Shown: positions 1-6,495, numbered from the stretch's first letter. The stretch: 8,626 nucleotides of DNA from an uncultured Eubacteriales bacterium (GCA_900321265.1 ONVJ01000045.1:1-8626); one strand, 5' to 3'. Notes: a model not told the origin generated them from the letters alone. Made by a program: numbers and translations.

Positions 1-530
1 AGCAGATTGGGGAATCTGGAGGGAAGGACGGAGGGCTCTTCGCGCCTGTTGTCGAAGTTGCGGTCCATCACGACGACCTTCTTGTCGATGTCGCGGAGCA
101 TCTCGTCGGCGATCTTCGCCATCCTCGCCTCGGTGTAACGGTAGGCGGCCGGCGGGTCACCGTCGACCGATCCGAAGTTGCCGTGACCCTCGATGAGGGG
201 GTATCTCAGGGAAAAGTCCTGCGCCATCCTGACCATCGTTCCGTAGACGGCGGCGTCTCCGTGGGGATGATAGCGTCCCAGCACGTTTCCGACCGTCGTG
301 GCCGACTTGCAGAAGGGCCTGTCGGAGGTCAGATGATCCTCGTACATGGCCCACATTACGCGGCGCTGGCCCGGCTTCATGCCGTCCCTTACGTCGGGGA
401 GCGCCCTCGACGTGATGACAGACATCGCGTATTCTATGAAGGAGTTTTTGACCTCCCGGTCCATCTCGATATTGACTATCTTCTGATTCGGGAAGGAGAG
501 ATCGGTGTAGTTGCTGTTTTTGTGATCCAT
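1..530 (-). CDS. gyrA: DNA gyrase subunit A, N-terminal part (runs off the left edge)
   Basis: This is the breakage-reunion subunit of DNA gyrase, which with GyrB introduces negative supercoils using ATP. About 176 codons are visible from an ATG at 530-528; the remainder, including the C-terminal beta-pinwheel, lies outside the window. Translation begins MDHKNSNYTDLSFPNQ and continues with family motifs: SRALPDVRDG near residues 41-50, the HPHGD segment at 88-92, MAQDFSLRYP near 102-111 and RYTEAR at 131-136. Tyr132 aligns with the catalytic Tyr122 of E. coli GyrA. In the quinolone-resistance-determining region, Ala93 aligns with E. coli Ser83 and Gly97 with Asp87. The gene starts only 2 bp after the stop of the upstream kinase gene, so the two are probably co-transcribed and translationally coupled. 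A GGAG (minus strand, 544-541) lies 10 nt before the start. Identification is secure. Confidence 0.98.
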   Translation of the reverse strand, partial: MDHKNSNYTDLSFPNQKIVNIEMDREVKNSFIEYAMSVITSRALPDVRDGMKPGQRRVMWAMYEDHLTSDRPFCKSATTVGNVLGRYHPHGDAAVYGTMVRMAQDFSLRYPLIEGHGNFGSVDGDPPAAYRYTEARMAKIADEMLRDIDKKVVVMDRNFDNRREEPSVLPSRFPNL

Positions 531-559
531 GATTATCTGTCTCCGTGATTATCTGTCTC
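526..559. repeat. Imperfect 16-bp-period tandem duplication at the gyrA start
   Basis: Positions 526-543 and 542-559 agree at 17 of 18 bases, with a period of 16. The only difference (a at 529, g at 545) makes the ATG of gyrA in one copy and ACG in the other. The repeat spans the stop codon of the kinase gene, the probable gyrA ribosome site (GGAG, minus strand 544-541) and the gyrA start codon. Confidence 0.85.
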
Positions 560-1534
560 TGAAAATAATCTGTATACGCTTTTCGCGGTCGGAAGAAGAG
601 TCCCGCTGAGTCTTACCTTTGCCGCTCCGCAGGCAGACGCAAAGCGGAGGGCGTCGGCGTCCTTCATGCCGAAGCCGTAGACTGCGGCCCCGAAGGCGGC
701 GAGAAAGCAGTCGCCGGCTCCCGAGAATCCCTTCATCCTCACCCTTACCGCCGGAGCGAAGACGCTCTCGGTCAGCGGCTCTCCGCCGTCGGCGGAGTTC
801 CCGCAGGTCAGCCTGTTTTCCACAGCCCCGTTTTCCCCAAGAGTGCATATGACCCTGCCGATCCGGTAGGCGGCGGCAAGTTTACCACAAGCCGCCGAGA
901 CGGAAGCGGGATCCTTTTCACATTCCGGGGAAAGGGTTTTCCCCATTCCGAGACTGTCGAGCAGCCCTCGCATCTCATCAATATTTGGTTTGATTATATC
1001 GGGTCGGGACACTACCGCTTGTGTCAGCGCCTCTCCGGCGCAGTCGAGGATGACGTTGCGTCCGCGCTCTTTTTCTACAGCGGTAAGTGACTTATACACC
1101 GTCTTTTCCACACCCTGTGGAAAACTTCCGCTGATAAAGACGGTCTCTGCGGGATCCGAGAGGAAATCCTCCAGCAAAGCCGCGGTCTCCTCCGGAGTTA
1201 CCGGTCCGCCCTCCTCGTTGAGCTCGGTGCAGACGCCATTTCCGTCGATGACCTTGGTGTTCACCCTGATGCCGCAGGCGGCAGGGGTGTATCTGCATTC
1301 GACCTTTTCCTTATTCAGGATATCCTCCGAGAGCTTTCCGTAATATCCTCCGGTAAAGGAATAATAGACAACGTCAAAGCCGAGACGCCTGAGCATTATC
1401 GCAACGTTGGCGCCCTTCGAGCCCTGCGAGGTGACGCTCCGGTATGCCCTGTTCATCTTCCCGGGTCTCATCGGCTCTCTGAAATAAAGCACTCTGTCGA
1501 TCCCGGGGTTCATCGTCAGTACGGCAAATCTCAT
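533..1534 (-). CDS. PfkB-family sugar kinase, 1-phosphofructokinase-like
   Basis: This predicted cytoplasmic ATP-dependent kinase of phosphorylated sugars has 333 aa, a normal length for the 1-phosphofructokinase / tagatose-6-phosphate kinase branch (FruK/LacC). Visible motifs are NPGID at 9-13 (family usually NPAID), PfkB signature 1 around GSKGANVAIMLRRLG at 38-52, SGSFPQG at 135-141, IKPNIDE at 181-187, TLGENGA at 231-237, and the anion-hole/catalytic motif GAGD at 272-275 with Asp275 as the expected base. The segment before GAGD reads GFS, where relatives often have D-T/S-V/T. No PTS fructose transporter or regulator adjoins it, so the substrate cannot be assigned from context. It sits 16 bp after gyrB and 2 bp before gyrA, so it is probably expressed with gyrase. 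The ribosome site is weak (AGG-CGG, 9 nt from AGG to ATG). The gene also contains a cluster of DnaA boxes, listed separately. Family assignment is firm; fructose-1-phosphate specificity is inference. Confidence 0.9.
   Translation of the reverse strand: MRFAVLTMNPGIDRVLYFREPMRPGKMNRAYRSVTSQGSKGANVAIMLRRLGFDVVYYSFTGGYYGKLSEDILNKEKVECRYTPAACGIRVNTKVIDGNGVCTELNEEGGPVTPEETAALLEDFLSDPAETVFISGSFPQGVEKTVYKSLTAVEKERGRNVILDCAGEALTQAVVSRPDIIKPNIDEMRGLLDSLGMGKTLSPECEKDPASVSAACGKLAAAYRIGRVICTLGENGAVENRLTCGNSADGGEPLTESVFAPAVRVRMKGFSGAGDCFLAAFGAAVYGFGMKDADALRFASACGAAKVRLSGTLLPTAKSVYRLFSETDNHGDR
816..824 (+). other. DnaA box, perfect match, inside the sugar kinase gene
   Basis: TTTTCCACA on the plus strand matches TTWTNCACA at 9 of 9. 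It lies in coding sequence (Ala-Val-Glu-Asn codons on the minus strand), about 5.7 kb from the probable origin. Binding is inferred from sequence only. Confidence 0.5.
1104..1124. other. Inverted pair of perfect DnaA boxes inside the sugar kinase gene
   Basis: TTTTCCACA (1104-1112) and TGTGGAAAA (1116-1124) are perfect matches in opposite orientation, separated by CCC. Together they form a palindrome with 9-bp arms. They lie within the codons for Ser-Phe-Pro-Gln-Gly-Val-Glu-Lys of the conserved GSxPxG motif. A further 8-of-9 match, TTATACACC, begins 12 bp before the pair (1092-1100). Confidence 0.55.
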
Positions 1535-1550
1535 ATTTCGCCGCCTGCGG

Positions 1551-3659
1551 TCAGATATCGAGATTTTCTGCGTATTTCGCGTTTTCCTCGATGAAGAGGC
1601 GGCGGGGCTCGACCTTGTCGCCCATCAGCAGCGAGAAGGTGGCGTCGCTGGCGATGGCGTCGTCGATCGTGACCTTTCTGAGCGTTCGCTTCTCGGGATC
1701 CATCGTGGTCTCCCAGAGCTGTTCGGCGTCCATCTCGCCGAGACCCTTGTATCTGTCGGCCTCGACGCCGGTCGTTCCCAGCTCTTCGATGAAGAGGTCT
1801 CTCTCCTCGTCCGAGAAGGCGTATCTCTCGCCGCCCGATCGTCCGCGCTTGTAGACCTTGTAGAGGGGCGGCTGTGCGAGGAAGACGTGTCCGTCTTCGA
1901 TCAGCTGCCTCATGTGGCGGAAGAAGAAGGTGAGAAGCAGTATTCTGATGTGCGAACCGTCGACGTCGGCATCGGCCATGATGATGATCTTGCCGTATCT
2001 CAGCTTGGAGATATCGAAATCCTCTCCTATGCCGCAGCCGAGCGCCTGGACGATCGGTATGATCGAGACGTTTGAATATACCTTGTCAAGCCGGCTCTTC
2101 TCGACGTTGAGCACCTTTCCGCGGAGGGGAAGGATGGCCTGGAACTTCGAGTCGCGGCCGGATTTGGCCGAACCTCCCGCCGAATCTCCCTCGACGAGAT
2201 AGATCTCGGTGAGCGAGGCGTCCCTCTCCTGGCAGTCTGAGAGCTTGCCGGGCAGTGTTGAGCCCTCGAGCAGTCCCTTCCTTCTGGTGAGCTCCCTGGC
2301 CTTCCTGGCGGCCTCTCTGGCGCGCGAGGCGGCCATTGCCTTCTCAAGTATCGCCTTTGCGGTGGAGGGGTTCTCCTCGAAGTATTCCGACAGTCTCGTG
2401 CTGACTGTGGTATCGACGAGTGCGCGGATCTCGGAGTTGCCGAGCTTCGCCTTGGTCTGGCTCTCGAACTGCGCGTCCTCGAGCTTTACGCTGATGACGG
2501 CGCATATGCCCTCTCTGCAGTCCTCGCCGGACAGAGCCTTATCAGAGGACGAGAGGATGTTGTTCTTCCTCGCGTAGTCGTTGAGGACTCTGGTGAGAGC
2601 CGTCTTGAAGCCTGTCTCGTGCGTACCGCCCTCGATCGTGTTCATATTGTTCGCGAAGGTGAGCAGCGTCTCGTTGTAGGAGGTGTTGTACTGAAGGGCG
2701 ATCTCGGCCTGGCTGGTGCCCTTCTCGCCGCGCATGTATATGATGTCGGGGTGGATCTCCTCACAGTGCTTCTGTCCTGTCAGGTAGGAGACGAAGTTCC
2801 GAATGCCGCCCTCGAACATGAGATCGGTCTGCCTGTAGGTACCGTCCTCCTTCTTCACTCTTTCGTCGGTCAGGAGGATCCTGACTCCGGCGTTGAGGAA
2901 GGCCTGCTCGCGCATCCTGTTGAGGAGGATGTCGTATTCGAAGACGGTGGTCTCGAATATCTCGTGATCAGGCTTGAAGGTGACGGTGACGCCGTGCTTT
3001 TTAGCTCCCTCGGGGACCGGGCCCTCGTTTTTGAAGGGTCTGGCGACCGCGCCGCGTTCGAATCTTTCGGTATATCTGATCCCGTCTACGACGTCCTCGA
3101 GCTCGAGCCATTCCGAAAGGGCGTTGACGACCGACGCTCCGACTCCGTGGAGTCCGCCGGCGATCTTGTAGCCCTCGCCGCCGAATTTTCCGCCTGCGTG
3201 GAGTATGGTGTAGACGACCTCGGGCGTCGGGATGCCCTGCGTCGGATGCATTCCGGCGGGGATGCCGCGTCCGTTGTCCTCGACGGTGACGCTGTTGTCG
3301 GGATTCACCGTTACCTTTATCAGGTCGCAGTGACCGGCGAGAGCCTCGTCGATCGAGTTGTCGACTATCTCGTTCACGAGATGGTGCAGCCCGCGGACAG
3401 AGGTCGTTCCTATATACATTCCGGGACGTTTTCTGACGGCGTCGAGGCCTTCGAGCACCTGGATCTGGCTCTCGGTGTAGACGTTGTCCTCTACCACGGT
3501 GTTGAGTTCGGAATTGTCATCGTCCAGCTCTATGAATTCGGGGGGAGCTATAGTCTCCTCTTCTTCCTCATCGGCCGCGGTGTCCTCCGCCGCGCCGGTC
3601 CCGTTTATCTCTTTTTCTTCTTCGTCGTTCTGAAGTCCGGACATTTTCTTTTCAGACAT
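1551..3659 (-). CDS. gyrB: DNA gyrase subunit B with an acidic N-terminal extension
   Basis: This is the ATPase and TOPRIM subunit of DNA gyrase, 702 aa from the chosen ATG at 3659-3657. The GHKL ATPase domain shows NEIVDNSIDEA (about 96-106, with the catalytic Glu97), DNGRGIP (128-134), GGKFGG (156-161) and GGLHGVGASVVNAL (168-181). The transducer QTKAKL lies near 401-406. TOPRIM motifs are EGDSAGG (490-496), PLRGKVLNVEK (511-521) and the metal-binding DADVDG (563-568). The C-terminus has YKGLGEM and ends EENAKYAENLDI. An in-frame TTG at 3668 would add three residues, but it lies only about 1 nt after the GAGG and is rejected. AGAGG at 3674-3670 is 10 nt before the ATG. Roughly 50-55 residues rich in Glu/Asp precede the family's usual N-terminus (ESQIQVLEGLDAVRKRPGMYIG), making it longer than the usual 630-650 aa. 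The E. coli-type insert in the TOPRIM region is absent, as in other Gram-positives. It is 113 bp downstream of remB. Confidence 0.98.
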   Translation of the reverse strand: MSEKKMSGLQNDEEEKEINGTGAAEDTAADEEEEETIAPPEFIELDDDNSELNTVVEDNVYTESQIQVLEGLDAVRKRPGMYIGTTSVRGLHHLVNEIVDNSIDEALAGHCDLIKVTVNPDNSVTVEDNGRGIPAGMHPTQGIPTPEVVYTILHAGGKFGGEGYKIAGGLHGVGASVVNALSEWLELEDVVDGIRYTERFERGAVARPFKNEGPVPEGAKKHGVTVTFKPDHEIFETTVFEYDILLNRMREQAFLNAGVRILLTDERVKKEDGTYRQTDLMFEGGIRNFVSYLTGQKHCEEIHPDIIYMRGEKGTSQAEIALQYNTSYNETLLTFANNMNTIEGGTHETGFKTALTRVLNDYARKNNILSSSDKALSGEDCREGICAVISVKLEDAQFESQTKAKLGNSEIRALVDTTVSTRLSEYFEENPSTAKAILEKAMAASRAREAARKARELTRRKGLLEGSTLPGKLSDCQERDASLTEIYLVEGDSAGGSAKSGRDSKFQAILPLRGKVLNVEKSRLDKVYSNVSIIPIVQALGCGIGEDFDISKLRYGKIIIMADADVDGSHIRILLLTFFFRHMRQLIEDGHVFLAQPPLYKVYKRGRSGGERYAFSDEERDLFIEELGTTGVEADRYKGLGEMDAEQLWETTMDPEKRTLRKVTIDDAIASDATFSLLMGDKVEPRRLFIEENAKYAENLDI

Positions 3660-3669
3660 AAAAGGCAAA

Positions 3670-3674
3670 CCTCT
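3670..3674 (-). promoter_or_regulatory. Ribosome binding site deciding the gyrB start
   Basis: AGAGG on the minus strand is followed by 10 nt and then ATG (3659-3657). The upstream in-frame TTG (3668-3666) would overlap or abut this site, so the ATG is the more likely start. Confidence 0.6.
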
Positions 3675-3772
3675 TTTCGGTAGATGATGGTTACGTTATC
3701 TTTATCATTATTGTCGCCGCCCGGGTCCCGCAGTGTGAGGAGCCGGCCATCGCGGCAGTGAAAAAAAGCTGA

Positions 3773-4099
3773 TCAGAGCAGTATTCCGCTTCGCTGCAGT
3801 ATGACCGAGCTTGAAAGCTCGGAAAAACAGATCCTGAACCTGCAGCCCTTATTTCCGTCGGCATCGACGGTGCGCTCCCTGTAAAGCACGAAGGACTTCG
3901 GGATATCGTCGACATCTGCCTCGATATCTCCGTTTTTTTCGGCTTCAGAGAGATATTTTTTCGTTATCGGGGAAGACGCAGTCGCGCTGTCGGTGTCAAA
4001 TATGCCGATTATATCGCTCTCGCGGATGAGAGTTCCCGATCCGATCTGCAAAAAAAAGGAGGATGATCCGGCGTCAGCCGCCGTTTTCTTTGACTTCAT
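3773..4099 (-). CDS. remB: RemB / DUF370 (YaaB-like) regulatory protein
   Basis: This small protein matches the RemB (YaaB) family, found between recF and gyrB in many Firmicutes; the B. subtilis proteins RemA and RemB are tied to biofilm matrix regulation. Length is 108 aa from ATG 4099-4097, or 110 aa from TTG 4105-4103. The core begins FFLQIGSGTLIRESDIIGIFD, equivalent to B. subtilis RemB's MYIHLG...STRDIVGIFD, and later has DDIPKSFVLYRER and ELSSSVILQRS, matching the conserved PKS and LSSSTL segments. The family's usual initiator Met position is Phe here (a TTT codon in a run of eight T), so an N-terminal extension of about 16 residues is read from inside recF. GGAG on the minus strand (4115-4112) is 6 nt from the TTG and 12 nt from the ATG, so the start is uncertain by two residues. 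It overlaps the recF 3' end by 26 bp (ATG) or 32 bp (TTG), which suggests translational coupling. Family assignment is by conserved blocks and gene order. Confidence 0.85.
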   Translation of the reverse strand: MKSKKTAADAGSSSFFLQIGSGTLIRESDIIGIFDTDSATASSPITKKYLSEAEKNGDIEADVDDIPKSFVLYRERTVDADGNKGCRFRICFSELSSSVILQRSGILL

Positions 4100-5207
4100 T
4101 CTCAAAAAACTCTCCTTTTTTCACGGTGATCACCTTTGCGGCGGTGTTTTCGGCATAGCTGTCGCCGCATGCGGTCATGATCACCTGACCCGTCTTCATC
4201 CTTTCGGTCAGATACTCTCTGCGGGAGGCGTCAAGCTCGGAGAAAACGTCGTCGAGCAGCAGCACCGGCCATTCTCCCGAGTCCTTCATCGAAATGCTGC
4301 TCTCGGCAAGCTTGAGTCCCAGCGCGATCGATCTCTGCTGTCCCTGAGACGCGTATATCCTCGCGCTCTTTCCGTTCAGCAGGATGTTGACGTCGTCCTT
4401 GTGTATTCCCCAGAGCGTCGCGCCGGCGGCGATCTCACGGCTGTGATTCGACATCAGCTGGGAGAAAAAGGCATCGCGGAGCTTTTCTCTGTCTTCGATC
4501 TTATCTTCGTCGATCCTGAATGAAAAAACATACTCAAGGGAGGTCTTTTCTTTCTCCCCGGTCATTTCGGATATCGACTTCTCAAGTTCGGCGTCAACCA
4601 GTCTGAGATATCTCACCCTCGACTGGACGATCGAGGCTGCTTCTGTCGCCAACTGATATGACCAGAGCTCGACTGTCGCGTCAAAATCCCTTCTGTTCGC
4701 CGCGGCTCCCTTTATCAGCCGGTTTCGCTGATTGAGGATGTGATTGTAGCGCTGAAGAGATTTCAGATAGCCGGGCCTGAGCTGCGAGATGGCGACATCG
4801 AGGTATGATCTTCTCATCGACGGCCCCTCTTTGATGACGTTGAGGTGCTCCGGAATGAAAAGGACCGTCCTGAAGCGTCCGACCAGCTCGGACAGTCTCT
4901 GAAGCTTTATTCCGTTGTGAGTTATGTAGCGCTGACGGGAACGGTCGTAATAGAGCATCAGCTCCTGCTGACGGTAGCTGTCGCTGTAGATCATCCCGAT
5001 CCTCGTGTCGGGAGAGTCGAAGCGGATAAACTCGCTCTCCTTCACACCGCGGAAGGATTTTCCGAAGGAACACATGCAGACAGCTTCAAGCAGATTCGTT
5101 TTTCCCTGTGCGTTCTCTCCCCATATGAGATTTACGCCGTCGGAAAACGAAACGTCGGCTGAAACAATATTTCTGAAATTCCCGACCGTTATTCTTTTAC
5201 AGACCAT
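4074..5207 (-). CDS. recF: RecF, DNA replication and repair ATPase
   Basis: RecF binds DNA gaps and, with RecO and RecR, helps load RecA during recombinational repair and at stalled forks. The 377 aa protein has the normal family length (about 360-375). The SMC-like ABC ATPase parts are in order: the N-terminal KRITVGNFRNI, Walker A GENAQGKT at 30-37, the RecF-typical FIPEHLNVIKEGPSMRRSYLD at 117-136, the signature ASQGQQRS at 286-293, Walker B VLLLDD at 315-320 and the D-loop SELD at 323-326. The start ATG (5207-5205) has only a weak GGTG about 8 nt upstream. The gap to the dnaN stop is 48 bp and holds no gene. The yaaA S4-domain gene found here in many Firmicutes is missing. The 3' end overlaps remB. 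Confidence 0.98.
   Translation of the reverse strand: MVCKRITVGNFRNIVSADVSFSDGVNLIWGENAQGKTNLLEAVCMCSFGKSFRGVKESEFIRFDSPDTRIGMIYSDSYRQQELMLYYDRSRQRYITHNGIKLQRLSELVGRFRTVLFIPEHLNVIKEGPSMRRSYLDVAISQLRPGYLKSLQRYNHILNQRNRLIKGAAANRRDFDATVELWSYQLATEAASIVQSRVRYLRLVDAELEKSISEMTGEKEKTSLEYVFSFRIDEDKIEDREKLRDAFFSQLMSNHSREIAAGATLWGIHKDDVNILLNGKSARIYASQGQQRSIALGLKLAESSISMKDSGEWPVLLLDDVFSELDASRREYLTERMKTGQVIMTACGDSYAENTAAKVITVKKGEFFENEVKENGG
4112..4115 (-). promoter_or_regulatory. Ribosome binding site for remB, inside recF
   Basis: An AAAGGAGAG stretch on the minus strand has its GGAG at 4115-4112, within the last codons of recF. It lies 6 nt from a TTG and 12 nt from an ATG in the remB frame. No other Shine-Dalgarno-like site is seen nearer the conserved remB core; that stretch instead carries CCTCC. 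Confidence 0.55.
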
Positions 5208-5255
5208 TGACAGTCACCAGATCGGATCCGGTCTTTTATGAAAAGCAGGAAACAG

Positions 5256-6401
5256 TCAGTCTCTTGTCCTGACCGGCATCATAAAGAATATGTCCTCGCT
5301 GTTCTCGCCCGGATCGACCGGTATGATATTTATGCTGAACAGAGGAGTAGAAAGCTCGATCCTGATTGTTTTTCCGGTGCAGGATTTGACCGAATCGATC
5401 AGATTTCTGTTGTTGAAGGAGATAACGATATCGTCGCCGGTATGTTCGATCTCAAGCTCGTCGTAGGATACTCCGACACTGGATACCGCGTTCAGCTTAA
5501 GGATGTTTCCTTCGACCGAGATCTTCAGAGGCGTCCTGGTGCTGCCCGGGACCTTTTCCTCGGTCACTACGGCTGCTCTTTCAAGAGCGGCGAGAAGCTG
5601 AGCCTTGTCGACCGTCACGTTTATCTTATGGTTTTTTATAATGATCCGGTCGAAATCAATATATTCGCCCTCGATAAGCCTTGAGTAGAAGGTCAGTCCT
5701 TCAAAACTGCATACCATATTCTTGCGGCTGAGGTTGAATATGACGGTATCGTCCTCTCCGTCGGGCAGCATCCTCAGAAGCTCGATCACCGTCTTCTGCG
5801 GAACGATATACTGATACTTTTCTTCGCTTTCCGACAGATTGCGGATTTTTGTCCTGCATACGCATTTTGCCAGCTTGAAGCTGTCGCAGGCTACAACCAG
5901 AAGCTCCTCGCCGGTGATCCTGAAAAACGCTCCGTTGAGGACGGGACGCTGATCGTTGACTCCCATCGCGTAGGCGATCTTACCGATCATCTCCTTCAGA
6001 ACGGCGGATTTTACCTCAAATCCGCTTCCGGACTTCACCGAGGGCATGAGCGGAAAGTCGCTGCCGGCAAGCGACTGCATCTTGTAAAAGGCCTTTCCCG
6101 AAGTGATCGAGGTCTCAAGACTGTCTTTTACCGAAAGAACGATCTCTTCGTTTTCCATGACCTTCAGAGTCTGAAGAAATTTTGAAGCGTTGATGCAGTA
6201 GTCGCCGGGTTCGAGCACCTTTCCTTCGACGGTGCACCTGATCCCCTTTTCAAGATCGTATGTGGTAAGAACGATCTCGGAATCCGAGCGGGCTTCCATA
6301 TGGATATATTCTGTAGCCGGATTCGTGCCTTTGACTCCGACGGCGCACATCATCGGAACTATGCTGTTAAGTATCTCCTGGCGGTTGAAAACTATTTTCA
6401 T
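5256..6401 (-). CDS. dnaN: DNA polymerase III beta subunit (sliding clamp)
   Basis: The beta clamp forms a dimeric ring around DNA and tethers DNA polymerase III and other replication and repair proteins. The 381 aa length fits the family (about 365-380), made of three repeated clamp folds at roughly 1-128, 129-250 and 251-381. Recognisable segments are MKIVFNRQEIL at the start, LAGSDFPLMP near 111-120, QRPVLNGAFF at 151-160, CDSFKLAKC at 172-180 (family TDSxRLA), SRLIEGEYIDF at 240-250 (family SRLIDGxFPDY), and the C-terminal FFMMPVRTR that lines the hydrophobic binding pocket (family MP-x-R). The start ATG (6401-6399) is preceded by purine-rich GGAAGGAAAGAG. It follows dnaA by 103 bp, a gap that holds the probable origin unwinding element. 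Confidence 0.98.
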   Translation of the reverse strand: MKIVFNRQEILNSIVPMMCAVGVKGTNPATEYIHMEARSDSEIVLTTYDLEKGIRCTVEGKVLEPGDYCINASKFLQTLKVMENEEIVLSVKDSLETSITSGKAFYKMQSLAGSDFPLMPSVKSGSGFEVKSAVLKEMIGKIAYAMGVNDQRPVLNGAFFRITGEELLVVACDSFKLAKCVCRTKIRNLSESEEKYQYIVPQKTVIELLRMLPDGEDDTVIFNLSRKNMVCSFEGLTFYSRLIEGEYIDFDRIIIKNHKINVTVDKAQLLAALERAAVVTEEKVPGSTRTPLKISVEGNILKLNAVSSVGVSYDELEIEHTGDDIVISFNNRNLIDSVKSCTGKTIRIELSTPLFSINIIPVDPGENSEDIFFMMPVRTRD

Positions 6402-6435
6402 TTTTCTCTTTCCTTCCTGATTTTGAGGCGTAGAA

Positions 6436-6460
6436 ATATAAATATATATATATATAAATT
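6436..6460. other. AT-rich DNA unwinding element
   Basis: This is a 25-bp stretch of only A and T, including a continuous alternating (AT)7A run at 6442-6456. It lies directly next to the DnaA-trio triplets and would be the easiest segment of the origin to melt. Confidence 0.65.
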
Positions 6461-6474
6461 AATAGTAGAAGTAG
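6460..6474 (+). other. DnaA-trio array (five triplets)
   Basis: Read on the plus strand from the box side leftward, the triplets are TAG (6472-6474), AAG (6469-6471), TAG (6466-6468), TAG (6463-6465) and TAA (6460-6462). All fit the published DnaA-trio consensus, 5'-[T/A]A[G/A]-3', which binds DnaA as single-stranded DNA. They are separated from the perfect DnaA box by TCCC (6475-6478). Confidence 0.7.
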
Positions 6475-6478
6475 TCCC

Positions 6479-6487
6479 TGTGGAAAA
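6479..6487 (-). other. DnaA box, perfect consensus match, at the origin
   Basis: TTTTCCACA on the minus strand matches the consensus TTWTNCACA at all nine positions. It points toward the DnaA-trios and is the probable anchor box for origin melting. Confidence 0.8.
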
Positions 6488-6495
6488 GTGGAAAA
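6487..6495 (-). other. DnaA box, 8 of 9 match, at the origin
   Basis: TTTTCCACT on the minus strand differs from the consensus only at the last base. With the neighbouring perfect box it forms an 8-bp direct repeat (GTGGAAAA twice on the plus strand, 6480-6495), so two DnaA molecules could bind head to tail. Confidence 0.55.

Noticed and set aside
2619..3683. A 354-codon open frame on the plus strand opposite gyrB
   Set aside because: It is antisense to conserved GyrB domains, has a valine- and aspartate-rich shadow composition and has no ribosome site. It is a frame shadow.
3660..3772. Possible promoter for gyrB in the remB-gyrB gap
   Set aside because: AT-rich words such as GATAAAG occur on the minus strand, but no -35 and -10 pair with good spacing could be found.
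3761..3776. Possible intrinsic terminator after remB (CTGATCAG followed by a T run on the minus strand)
   Set aside because: The 8-bp palindrome leaves no room for a loop, so no stable hairpin forms. Read-through into gyrB remains likely.
4117..4125. TTTTTCACG, an 8-of-9 DnaA box in the recF 3' end
   Set aside because: It is a single near match with no partner nearby and lies in the Lys/Val codon context of recF, so chance is enough.
6402..6478. Possible dnaN promoter in the dnaA-dnaN gap
   Set aside because: The AT tract offers many -10-like words, but no matching -35 at 16-18 bp was seen. The tract is better explained as the unwinding element.
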